From Thermoplasmata archaeon (GTDB lineage Archaea > Thermoplasmatota > Thermoplasmata > Thermoplasmatales > Thermoplasmataceae), in assembly GCA_015520045.1 (NCBI GenBank), contig WAQW01000008.1:1-37734 (forward strand): DNA of 37,734 nt, read 5' to 3'. The position numbers and the translations under genes are program-made. Below the pieces are notes generated by a model. The model did no database searches. It was given only the letters and a program-made list of their open reading frames with translations, and was not told the DNA's origin. Positions 24,200-31,951 of this stretch are shown piece by piece (the stretch's first letter is position 1; each line of letters opens with the position of its first letter).

Positions 24200-24756
24200 G
24201 TTTTGATGTGATACCTATCTGTGGCATTGTGCCAATGAATATGGGAGCGTTCATGGTTTATTTTATGAGAGGGGTTATCACTATTACGTTATAATCGTGA
24301 GGAATGCATAGGTTAGACATTTCAGGATTGACGTATATGTTTCGATACATAGCAAAAATTTCCTGTGACCCTTTGACCTTCGTAAGTGGAAAGCCGCTTT
24401 CACAGAATATTCATTAATAGAAATAGAAAAGAAACGCTTGAAACGCTTGACCACGGTATTCTGATGAATGAAGATAACACCCATTATGATCTCTCGTAGA
24501 GCAAACAGAAGCTCTGCAGAGAAGTTTCTGTAAGAGGGTAGATTCGGAAAAAGGAAAGCGGATGATTCTCTGCCAGCTATTTTTATCAGAGTATTGAAAA
24601 GGGATTACAATTTATTGTTTTAGAAGTCCAGTTAATACGGTAATCATCGGATATCGAAAATTAATGCTCTCTAAAACAGATAGTCGGATTGTGCTAGCAT
24701 TCCCTAGGTATCAGAACAAAGTAGTTCTATTGGTAGGAATTAAATCAAGCAGGGTA
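24200..24756. other. intergenic stretch, no supported gene
   Basis: A 66-codon minus-strand frame (24284-24484) contains RFKRFFSISINEYSVKAAFH and might be a fragment of a mobile-element gene, but I cannot place it. The 9-base unit GAAACGCTT is directly repeated at about 24431-24448. Nothing else is seen. Confidence 0.35.
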
Positions 24757-24830
24757 TGCCCGAGCCGGGATTTGAACCCGGATCTGAGGCTCCGCAGGCC
24801 TTCAGGATATCCAAATTACCCCACTCGGGC
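24757..24830 (-). tRNA. tRNA-Arg (anticodon GCG)
   Basis: On the minus strand GCCCGAG (24830-24824) pairs with CTCGGGC, with discriminator A at 24757. The anticodon arm is AAGGC-CTGCGGA-GCCTC, giving anticodon GCG; its outermost pair is a mismatch (A-C). The T arm is CCGGG-TTCAAAT-CCCGG. No intron or encoded CCA is present. A TAATATATT box lies about 20-30 bases upstream. Confidence 0.9.
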
Positions 24831-25070
24831 ATCTCTCGGAGATATGCAATAACAATATATTATTATCTTGCAAAGGCACAGCATAATTGACGTTACACTC
24901 TGGTTTATTACCTCGCTGCTCACAGGGATGACCCCATCACAGAGGTCCACTTTACTTTAGTGGATTATGAGGTGATTCCATATATCACCAGTATCTGTAA
25001 TGGTTCATTCGTGTAACTTTATGCATCAATGTCCTGATGTGATGAGTAATTCTTGCGGGAGGATTTTTTA
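24831..25070. other. leader and promoter region of the mini-protein gene
   Basis: It holds the tRNA-Arg promoter on the left and, near the right end, the TATA-like AACTTTATG (25015-25023) and a strong SD GGGAGGAT (25057-25064). A short hairpin CCACT-TTACTTT-AGTGG lies at about 24946-24962. Confidence 0.45.
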
Positions 25071-25214
25071 ATGGTAAGGCTCATCAGGATTGCTGTGTGT
25101 GAAGACTGTGCACAAGATGATGTCAAAATGATCATCCGGCCATACTCTGAGGAAAAATGGGGATCAATGAAAGTGTCTATAGCAGCTGAAAGAATCCCTC
25201 GTTTAAAGCCTTAA
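25071..25214 (+). CDS. 47-residue CxxC mini-protein
   Basis: The frame codes for 47 residues beginning MVRLIRIAVCEDCAQDDVK and ending RIPRLKP. A C10-x-x-C13 pair suggests metal or thiol chemistry, possibly half of a zinc-binding site completed in a dimer. The function is unknown and no family is recognised. Support that it is real: a strong SD (GGGAGGAT) 6-7 bases before the ATG, a TATA-like box about 50 bases upstream, an uninterrupted protein-like composition, and a stop only 6 bases from the stop of the convergent next gene. It is easily missed because of its size. Confidence 0.6.
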   Translation: MVRLIRIAVCEDCAQDDVKMIIRPYSEEKWGSMKVSIAAERIPRLKP

Positions 25215-25220
25215 ACTTGA

Positions 25221-25901
25221 TTAAAAGACTACAGGCTCTTCGACTTTTGCCGAATTCTCTTTCGATTTCCTGATGAGCCTTATGCCGGTAATGATAATTA
25301 TGGCGGTAATAATCACAACAAGTATCCAGTATATCGCTGAATAAAGGGTTCCATTAGATGGGGATAAGAGTATCACACCATCAGCGTAGACAAGCCCTCC
25401 ATCGATAGCTGCATGTGATAGAATTGAAATGGAAAAAGCAACTCCCTTTCTTTCTTCTAAGGCTCCCCACTTGAGAATGAAAGCTGTTCCGGGATGAAAG
25501 AACAGAGACGTTATAATATTCAATATCATGAGAACTGCAAAGCTTTCTTGAAACAGTGCGTAGTTCAGATACAGACCACCTAAGAGTATAAGCGCGATAT
25601 CCACACTCGAGTAGCCCAGACCAACCAGCAGCGCATATCTTTTGTTAACGGAATCCACGGCAACGTATTTCGTTGATTCCTGCATGGTTCCCGCAAGTAA
25701 TCCTATAAAGATTGCGTATGGGATCAGAAAGGGACTCTTAGCAAGGTTTATGGTAGGAACGGCGCCAGGATTTGCACCGCCCAGGAAAAAATCAGAGAAA
25801 AGGGCGATCCCAGAGGGTATTGTTTCGAAAGCTGATTGTAGAATGAGGGCAACCATCATGAAGCCGATGCCAAGTCCAAACGCCTCAAGAGCTTTTTTCA
25901 T
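25221..25901 (-). CDS. YhfC/PrsW-like intramembrane protease-family protein
   Basis: The 226 residues form 6-7 transmembrane helices. The family plan (a Glu pair in one helix, His in two later helices) is visible as GTMQESTKYVAVDS (E75, K78), FFHPGTAFILKWGALE (H136) and ILSHAAIDGG (H163, D167), with GLGYSSVDIAL between them. The first motif has Gln-Glu instead of the usual Glu-Glu, so activity is uncertain. Family members are predicted membrane-embedded proteases of unknown substrate. An AATTTA box about 22 bases upstream suits a leaderless ATG at 25901. Confidence 0.6.
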   Translation of the reverse strand: MKKALEAFGLGIGFMMVALILQSAFETIPSGIALFSDFFLGGANPGAVPTINLAKSPFLIPYAIFIGLLAGTMQESTKYVAVDSVNKRYALLVGLGYSSVDIALILLGGLYLNYALFQESFAVLMILNIITSLFFHPGTAFILKWGALEERKGVAFSISILSHAAIDGGLVYADGVILLSPSNGTLYSAIYWILVVIITAIIIITGIRLIRKSKENSAKVEEPVVF

Positions 25902-25950
25902 AATGCTTCGGTGCCGTTAAATTTGCTCTCGGATGAATTCTGATTACCGA

Positions 25951-26319
25951 TTATGATAATGACACGCGTTCAACTTCACCACCGACATCTTCCACAATGG
26001 CAGCCGTACCGTACGCAACAATCTCAGACATTACCTGGCCGAGCTCAGACGAATCGAATCTAATTGAAATCACGGCGTTGGCACCGATTTGCCTGGCCGA
26101 ATCACGAAGATGCTCCATGGCGATATTTCTGGCCTCGGACAGCATCTGAGTATATTCCTTTATCTCTCCACCCTTAAGAGCCCTGAGACCCGCCATAAAG
26201 TTCCCTCCAACACCCCTGCTTCTTACGGTGACACCCCAGATCGTGCCGAAAATTTTTGTAATTCTCTTACCGGGTATATAATCCATGGTGGTCATAATCA
26301 CGCTTTTTTCCTCTTCCAT
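25951..26319 (-). CDS. YbjQ/UPF0145 (DUF74) family protein
   Basis: The 122 residues match the small YbjQ family, which forms homopentamers and has an unknown, sometimes heavy-metal-related, role. Signature parts are TTMDYIPGKRITKIFGTIWG at the start, the central VGGNFMAGLRALKGGEIKEY, ARNIAMEHLRDSARQIGANAV and the final strand EIVAYGTAAIVE. The ATG at 26319 has TATATTAAT-like boxes about 27 bases upstream; an internal ATG at 26295 (MTTMDYIPG) is closer to the usual family start. The downstream thiQ gene ends 94 bases away and is transcribed from the other side of the thi operon. Confidence 0.85.
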   Translation of the reverse strand: MEEEKSVIMTTMDYIPGKRITKIFGTIWGVTVRSRGVGGNFMAGLRALKGGEIKEYTQMLSEARNIAMEHLRDSARQIGANAVISIRFDSSELGQVMSEIVAYGTAAIVEDVGGEVERVSLS

Positions 26320-26413
26320 GGTAAAAAAATACTATAAATCTATATTAATCTTGCGTAAAATTTTCCATATATTTCTGATCGTTTATAGGAGATGAGCAGA
26401 TATTGTTGATCGA

Positions 26414-27382
26414 TTAAAGGTAATGCTTTCTGAGAATCTTTATAGGGAGCAAATCTCCCACTCTGATATTTTCTGAACCCATACCTCTGTTGAATTTCAG
26501 CTCAACACTTTCTCCAGTATTCGCAATTTTCAGGTGTACCCTTGTATGTTCACCCTCAAAACCTTTGGATGTCACAGCACCAGAAAAGTCCGGTTCTTCG
26601 TCGTCAATGGATATATCAAGCGGGTGAAATGCTACCGTCTCCCCTGCAATGTGCATTACGTTATAGCCGAAAAACCGGCACGTTTCAACATCTTTAGGAT
26701 TGTTGAAAAGCGTCTCGGGAAGCTCGGGCGCCTTCACCCTCCCGTTGAAAATTAGAGAAGCCCTGTCAGCCATGAAAAGTCCTTCACTGTGATCATGGGT
26801 AACGTATATCATCGTAAGCCCAATCCTGTGTGCGAATTCCTTTATGTCACTTCTGACCCTATTGCGAAGGTGTGTGTCAAGAGATGACAGAGGTTCATCC
26901 AGGAGGAGGAGAAGGGGTGCGGGCGCAACCGATCTCGCGAGAGCTACCCTCTGTTTTTCCCCTCCTGAGATTTCTCCGGGGTACCTTTCAAGAAGGTTAT
27001 GGATACCCAGCATTTTTGCGAGTTCGTATACTCTGTGTTCAATCTCACTCCGTTTGAATCCCTTTACCCTGAGCCCATACGAGATATTGTCGTAAACAGT
27101 CATGTGTGGAAAGAGGGCGAGATCCTGGAATATGATCCCCACGTTTCTCTTCCTGACCGGCATTTTTGTAATGTTTTTCCCTGAAATTATTACACTGCCG
27201 GCATCAGGAATGTCGAGGCCAGCTATGTTGCGAAGGACTGAGGTTTTTCCAGAACCACTCGGCCCCATAAGTGTGAGGGTCTCTCCCTTTTCGACGCTGA
27301 AAGAAACCTCCCTCAGCGAAAACCGTTCGGAATACTTCTTTCCCATTTTAATGATGTCAACGTACGCCAATGAACTTTTCAC
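26414..27382 (-). CDS. thiQ: thiamine ABC transporter ATPase
   Basis: It drives uptake by ATP hydrolysis at the inner face of the membrane. The 322 residues have Walker A GPSGSGKT (40-47), Q86 of the Q-loop, the signature ISGGEKQ (138-144), Walker B LLLLLDEP (157-164), the D-loop SSLD and H196 (THDHSE). A C-terminal module (about 235-322, with FHPLDISIDDEEPDF and a terminal strand VGDLLPIKI) looks like a TOBE-type regulatory domain, so the protein is longer than E. coli ThiQ and closer in shape to FbpC/PotA. It overlaps the end of thiP by 26 bases; an internal ATG at 27346 is an alternative start. The thiamine role is inferred from thiB and the TPP riboswitch. Confidence 0.88.
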   Translation of the reverse strand: MKSSLAYVDIIKMGKKYSERFSLREVSFSVEKGETLTLMGPSGSGKTSVLRNIAGLDIPDAGSVIISGKNITKMPVRKRNVGIIFQDLALFPHMTVYDNISYGLRVKGFKRSEIEHRVYELAKMLGIHNLLERYPGEISGGEKQRVALARSVAPAPLLLLLDEPLSSLDTHLRNRVRSDIKEFAHRIGLTMIYVTHDHSEGLFMADRASLIFNGRVKAPELPETLFNNPKDVETCRFFGYNVMHIAGETVAFHPLDISIDDEEPDFSGAVTSKGFEGEHTRVHLKIANTGESVELKFNRGMGSENIRVGDLLPIKILRKHYL

Positions 27383-29012
27383 CCATCCTCTGTATTAGGA
27401 CAAATACTAAAAGACTTAAAAACAGGAGCACTGTTGCAGCAGCGAATGAAGGACCAAACAATCTGCTCAATTGCAGAGAATATATCTCAACAGGCAGGGA
27501 AAAGAATTTTGGAGTGGCGAGAAAATTGGTGGCCGTAAACTCCCCGAGACTGATGGCGAAACCAAACATCAGCGAGATATAAAAAGACACCTTCGCCAGG
27601 GGGATTTCGACATCCAGGAAGGGATGCCCTCCAAGAGTAAGTGATGACTCAAGGAACTCCCTCGATATTGGGGAAAAGCCCGCGTCAATGGTGCGCATCA
27701 CAACCGGTATTGCGACAGCGATCTGTGCTGATACGATCAGGATCCACAGAAATTGCTGAGGGGTATTTATCCCATAAACAATCAGTATGGCAAATGCCAT
27801 GAGAAGGGATGATATCACCAGGGGAATGAAATGGAAGACCTCAGCGGTTCCGAGATATCTTTTATGCAGCATCTTTCTTCCTGCGATCCAGGCCATTCCA
27901 GCAGCAACCACTACAATAGATACTACAAAACCATAGAACAGGGAGTTCAGAATAGATCCAAGAGCGGAGATGCCTGTGGCGGATGTTGTCCTGTTACTGA
28001 AAAGGACCAGGAAGTTGGTGGCAGAAAAAGTCGAATTTGCTCTTAGAGCCCTCAGCACCACCGATGAAAGGAGATAGGCCTCAATGATTAGCCAAGCAAC
28101 CATATAGGCAAACGCGGGCAGAAAGAGAACACTCCTCCTGGACGGTGCAGTGTTGATTCTGCTCTCCACACTTCCTTCTCTCCTTTGAGTAGAAAGGATA
28201 CGAACGTAAATAATGGTTGGAACGATCAGTGAGATAGCCTCAAATATGGCCAGAGAAACAGAGGCGTGAAAATTACCGAGTATTCTAAACATGAAATATA
28301 TCCAGGCGTCGAGAGTATACGCTCCTGGCCCACCTATTATGAGCGGTGCCGCAAAGCCTGCGAAAGAATAAGCAAAAGCAAGTGTGGCACCTCCTAAAGC
28401 CGCTAACAGGGTATCTTTTCCGAATACTGTGAAAAAACCTCTCACATCAGAGGCTCCAAGTGACATTACGGCCTCGATCTGTGAGGATTTTTCAGTCGAT
28501 AGAGCGGACATTGTGTAGAGTGCCACGAGAGGAGCATTGAAGAACGTGTTCACGGCGATTATTCCGACAAACCCTCTGGAGAGCATTGTAAACCCGCTGA
28601 ACAGAATTGATGCGGGTGAACCTTGCCCGAAACCGGACATGAAGGCATAGACCACAACAAGGGATGGAAGAAAGAAGGGAAGTATCACGAGGGATACGAT
28701 GAGCTTTTTGAATCTGAAGTTGTTCCTGCCTAGGAATACCCCTAAAGGGTAGCCCAGCAACAGCGAGAAAACGGCACTGACACCCCCCTGAATGAGCGAG
28801 TTGTAAAGAGCTCGGCGAGATAGCATCGCAATAGGGGATGAACCTGTCATAATCTTGTAGAAGTTCAGGCTGCCAAAGGTCAGGGTAAGATCAATGAAGG
28901 GAGCGACTATAACAATAAGGATAAATATTGATGGTGTAAAACTTAGAAGTGTATACCTGATTGTCGCTCCCCTGATTCTCACTGCATTACCTGTACCCAT
29001 TCTGTCATCCAT
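27357..29012 (-). CDS. thiP: thiamine ABC transporter permease, duplicated (two membrane halves)
   Basis: The 551 residues contain about 12 transmembrane helices in two homologous halves, as in ThiP and FbpB-type permeases. Each half has an ATPase-coupling loop with a Gly-centred EAA-like motif: EAVMSLGASDVRGFFTVFGKD in the first half and LESSLTLGGHPFLDVEIPLA in the second. It forms the membrane channel for substrate handed over by ThiB. The start at 29012 overlaps the thiB stop by 34 bases (an internal ATG at 29000 by 22), and its end overlaps thiQ, so the three genes are translationally coupled. No separate promoter is seen. Confidence 0.9.
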   Translation of the reverse strand: MDDRMGTGNAVRIRGATIRYTLLSFTPSIFILIVIVAPFIDLTLTFGSLNFYKIMTGSSPIAMLSRRALYNSLIQGGVSAVFSLLLGYPLGVFLGRNNFRFKKLIVSLVILPFFLPSLVVVYAFMSGFGQGSPASILFSGFTMLSRGFVGIIAVNTFFNAPLVALYTMSALSTEKSSQIEAVMSLGASDVRGFFTVFGKDTLLAALGGATLAFAYSFAGFAAPLIIGGPGAYTLDAWIYFMFRILGNFHASVSLAIFEAISLIVPTIIYVRILSTQRREGSVESRINTAPSRRSVLFLPAFAYMVAWLIIEAYLLSSVVLRALRANSTFSATNFLVLFSNRTTSATGISALGSILNSLFYGFVVSIVVVAAGMAWIAGRKMLHKRYLGTAEVFHFIPLVISSLLMAFAILIVYGINTPQQFLWILIVSAQIAVAIPVVMRTIDAGFSPISREFLESSLTLGGHPFLDVEIPLAKVSFYISLMFGFAISLGEFTATNFLATPKFFSLPVEIYSLQLSRLFGPSFAAATVLLFLSLLVFVLIQRMGEKFIGVR

Positions 29013-30112
29013 TCACTGAGTTTTTCCTTTATTAGGGTATTGTTCATGAATGAATTAAGTGGAATGATTGTCCCTTGATCTATGACTGCTCCAAAAGAAG
29101 GCGGTAGGGGCGTGGAGCTATTTGCAGGGAACATCCACTCATTGGTGGGGATCTCATCCTGCACATTTGGACTGAGGAAGTAGTTGATAAATGCCTCATC
29201 CAGGGAAATGTGCTTTGAACCGTTTACTATACCCGCCGTGAAGATGCTCCGCCAGCCATATGCTTTCCCGTTGTGATATGTTACCTGAGACCCCGTTCCA
29301 TTCCCGTAACCAAAGTAGACGTTGTATGCAGGATCTGTGAGATAGCTCACCAGAAGATTAGTGTTTCCTCCCGTTTCGAAGGAGTTGAATGCGGATCCCC
29401 AGCTGTCAAATATGTGGCCTGCGATGTATAGTTTTATTTGCTTCCACCACCCGGTCCAGTTAAGCCCCAGTATGTATTTATAATATGAAATTTCCCATAG
29501 GAGAAATTCCTCACCGGTGCTTGATGTGGTGGGATTTTCGAGCAGCAGATTTGAAGCCAATGTGCCAGAGGTCAGGCTCTCAAAGGAGGGTCTGAAATTC
29601 TTGACGAAACTCCTGTTGTAGTCTATTCCAAGGTATGAATACTCATAGGGGGTCAGGTAGTTTGAAGCGTCTCCAAGCTGTTTCAATACTGAACTGCTTA
29701 CGTATGTATCATCTGGTGACCTGTAACTGACCAACAGTTTTTTGCTGATGGCTGTTAGTCCACTCAAGCCGGTCAGACCAACGACCACATCAAAGGAATG
29801 GTTTCCCGGTGATTCGAGCGTCTGCAAAACGCCAATCTTCGCATACACGATTTTTACGTTCACGTTGTATTTTTTTTCAAAACCGCCTATGATCTTCTGG
29901 AGTGTCGCGTTTGGATTCCTACCGTACTTCATGAATGATGAGTAGGTAAGAACGGTGATGGTTTGTTTCGTTCCTTGATTCCGGTATTCGTAGGCATAGT
30001 AGATGGAAAAACCAGCCACCACAACAACCACAACTGCAACCAACGACCACAGCTTCTTCCTTGGAGACGAATCGCCATACCTCTCTTTTGCGCTCTCTCT
30101 TGCAGGTTTCAT
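28979..30112 (-). CDS. thiB: thiamine-binding lipoprotein-like/anchored substrate-binding protein
   Basis: The 377 residues match the thiamine-binding protein TbpA/ThiB along their length: TVLTYSSFMKYG, FDVVVGLTGL, YEYSYLGIDYNRSF, ENPTTSSTGEEFLLW, DSWGSAFNSFETGGNTN, SYLTDPAY and IPTNEWMFPAN line up with known ThiB blocks. The N terminus is basic, followed by one hydrophobic helix (21-40) without a lipobox, so it is probably anchored to the outer face by an uncleaved helix. Several N-x-S/T sequons suggest glycosylation. The ATG at 30112 follows a strong SD (AGGAGGAT) in the leader downstream of the TPP riboswitch, so synthesis should fall when thiamine pyrophosphate is plentiful. Confidence 0.9.
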   Translation of the reverse strand: MKPARESAKERYGDSSPRKKLWSLVAVVVVVVAGFSIYYAYEYRNQGTKQTITVLTYSSFMKYGRNPNATLQKIIGGFEKKYNVNVKIVYAKIGVLQTLESPGNHSFDVVVGLTGLSGLTAISKKLLVSYRSPDDTYVSSSVLKQLGDASNYLTPYEYSYLGIDYNRSFVKNFRPSFESLTSGTLASNLLLENPTTSSTGEEFLLWEISYYKYILGLNWTGWWKQIKLYIAGHIFDSWGSAFNSFETGGNTNLLVSYLTDPAYNVYFGYGNGTGSQVTYHNGKAYGWRSIFTAGIVNGSKHISLDEAFINYFLSPNVQDEIPTNEWMFPANSSTPLPPSFGAVIDQGTIIPLNSFMNNTLIKEKLSEWMTEWVQVMQ

Positions 30113-30117
30113 TCATA

Positions 30118-30134
30118 TCCTCCTGCTAAGAGGG
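30118..30134 (-). promoter_or_regulatory. possible SD-sequestering hairpin before thiB
   Basis: On the minus strand CCCTC (30134-30130) can pair with GAGG(A) (30122-30118) across the loop TTAGCAG and would hide the thiB SD. The upstream AGGG of the riboswitch (about 30151) could compete for the same CCCT. This suggests translational control, as inference. Confidence 0.35.
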
Positions 30135-30144
30135 CAGAAGTGTT

Positions 30145-30230
30145 CGCTTCCCTTCGCCGGCATTACCCGGATCAGGTTCAAGGGTCGGTGACTATACAAG
30201 TCACCCTCTCAGCCACTTATGCTCCCCTAG
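30145..30230 (-). promoter_or_regulatory. TPP (THI-element) riboswitch
   Basis: The minus strand shows the conserved blocks in order: GGGGAGC (30227-30221), GGCTGAGAGG, a variable stem GGTGAC-TTGTATA-GTCACC, CCCTTGAACCTGATC, CGGGTAATGCCGG and GCGAAGGGAAGC. These are the thiamine-pyrophosphate aptamer's P2/P3 core, J3-2 (CTGAGA), and the P4/P5 arm. The closing stem P1 is short (GCT/AGC). It precedes thiB directly. TPP riboswitches are known in a few archaea, including Thermoplasma. Confidence 0.93.
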
Positions 30231-30247
30231 CCAGTGGAAATTATTAG

Positions 30248-30259
30248 CTATATAATAAA
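30248..30259 (-). promoter_or_regulatory. TATA box of the thi operon
   Basis: On the minus strand TTTATTATATAG is centred at about 30254. Transcription would start near 30228, essentially at the first base of the riboswitch, so the aptamer has almost no 5' flank. Confidence 0.55.
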
Positions 30260-30318
30260 CGTTTTGAGCGATCAATCACCCTTAATAATGTAACACCAGA
30301 TCACTGTGGAATCAAAAG

Positions 30319-31950
30319 TCAGACGTTGTAAACATAGATGAAGCCGTTGTGGTACAGAAGGGAATAAAACGAGGGGACCTCCTCATCATTAAGAGGGGAT
30401 ATCACTATTGAAACGTTATATTTCTCAATGATGGATAACGTCTTGGAGAGATTACCGTACGGATGATATACAAGCGTTCCGGCTGCATAACTTTCTATCA
30501 ATTCGAGCTTTTGAGTCAGCATATCCGGTGCCTGATTTATCAACACTGGATTACCATCATAGCCCATGACAAGGAAACCAACACTGGCATTTGCAGCCAC
30601 AACTCTGTTCTGCTGAACGTTTTCTGAAATCCATTGCACAGTTTCCATATAGCTTGGTGATTGATTGCCACCATACCCCAGAAAGTAGCTGTGTGCACTG
30701 TAATTGAATGCTATTCCCCAGGTAGAATACAGGACAATCAGAGTAACGAGAAGAACCGGCAATTTCTTCTTCGAAAATGATCGGGAGAGGATCGTTTTCT
30801 TCAGGTTTGATGTTTTAAACCCTTGAGCGATGCGACGAAGAAAATAGGAGGCGGGGAATATGTACAGAAACAGCAGAAAATAGGAGATCCTAACGAACAG
30901 TGTTGGTGATGGTAGAGTTAGGATACACAGTGGAATGCTCAGTATCAGAAACGCAATAACGGGTTCACTTAGGAGTTTTCGTTCTTTTCCGTAATAATAG
31001 AAAGTCACCAAAACCATCATGACGGGGAATACCAGGGAAAGATACCACATACTGGAAGGGATTGCGAGGGGCTGTGACAGGTTTGCGGCATCCGCAGTTA
31101 GAATGTTGATTCGAAAGTGCAGATATGCATCTGTGAGAAGGTTACCAGATGCATTATCCAGGTAGGTTATTTTGGGCACATAAAGAAGAACCATGGTGGT
31201 CGCCAGTGCAGCGAGAGAAATACACACACCAGAGATAATGCCTCTATGCGATTTTTTCTCATCGTAGGGGCGCCGTAAAACGAGAAGGGGCAGGTATAAA
31301 ACAAGCACTGCAAAGAGATAAAAGGATGTCAGGTCATGCGTGAAAGCAAGGATAGCGGAAAGAAATCCGATTACCAGCAGCCGTTTCACCGTCCTTTTTT
31401 CTCTGGAGAGTATTGTAAATTCCCAGAGTATGAGAGCCAGAATCAAAAAGGAGGTGACCTGTGGCAGCGCTCCAAAGGAAATGAGGTAAAGCATGGGAGG
31501 GTAGGTCATGTAAACAAGAGAAGCAACAATACCTCCCCTTGCATCGAAAATTCTCTTCAACATGAAAAATACGGGGACTATCCCGAGGCTCTGAAGCAAT
31601 GTCAGAAGGAAGGAAATGACGTAAAACGGTTGCCACCCGGCGAGGGAAAAAGCTGACATAAGAACAGCAAGGAAGTATGGAATTATGGGGGGATATACCC
31701 ATAGGCTACCGGGGTAGTGGAGAGTGTTCACATGAGGAAGCAAGAAATTGTTCTCAATGATCTCACGGGAAAATGTTATCCACTGTGCTGAATCTCCGGT
31801 TCCAACGAAGGATGGATATGATGAGAGGATTGCCATTCTTACAAGGAAGCTCACTGAAAATGTTATGAGCAGTGCCTTGCCCTCCCAACCCATTGAACGC
31901 GTTCTTCGGCTTTTCTCATATACGCTGGAAGGCGGTATGATAGGATTCAT
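30319..31950 (-). CDS. GT-C-type membrane glycosyltransferase-like protein
   Basis: The 543 residues have about 11-12 transmembrane helices and a C-terminal exterior domain of about 110 residues (from LGYGGNQSPSYMETVQWISE). The first exterior loop after helix 1 has FVGTGDSAQWI with an Asp, and the next has NTLHYPGSLWVYPPIIPYFL, the arrangement of PMT/STT3-like GT-C enzymes that use lipid-linked sugars. Substrate and acceptor are unknown. The start ATG lies 1 base after the stop of the DUF2079 gene, so both form one operon. Several sequons occur in the tail. Alternatively it could be a non-enzymatic relative. Confidence 0.7.
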   Translation of the reverse strand: MNPIIPPSSVYEKSRRTRSMGWEGKALLITFSVSFLVRMAILSSYPSFVGTGDSAQWITFSREIIENNFLLPHVNTLHYPGSLWVYPPIIPYFLAVLMSAFSLAGWQPFYVISFLLTLLQSLGIVPVFFMLKRIFDARGGIVASLVYMTYPPMLYLISFGALPQVTSFLILALILWEFTILSREKRTVKRLLVIGFLSAILAFTHDLTSFYLFAVLVLYLPLLVLRRPYDEKKSHRGIISGVCISLAALATTMVLLYVPKITYLDNASGNLLTDAYLHFRINILTADAANLSQPLAIPSSMWYLSLVFPVMMVLVTFYYYGKERKLLSEPVIAFLILSIPLCILTLPSPTLFVRISYFLLFLYIFPASYFLRRIAQGFKTSNLKKTILSRSFSKKKLPVLLVTLIVLYSTWGIAFNYSAHSYFLGYGGNQSPSYMETVQWISENVQQNRVVAANASVGFLVMGYDGNPVLINQAPDMLTQKLELIESYAAGTLVYHPYGNLSKTLSIIEKYNVSIVISPLNDEEVPSFYSLLYHNGFIYVYNV

Positions 31951-31951
31951 T

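Noticed and set aside
24284-24484. 66-codon minus-strand frame as a transposase tail
   Set aside because: The basic, aromatic composition is suggestive, but no catalytic block, terminal repeat or neighbouring fragment supports it.
590-25013. 11-base match GTTCATTCGTG at 590-600 and 25003-25013 as an element end
   Set aside because: Many 11-base matches are expected by chance in a window of this size and the flanks do not match.
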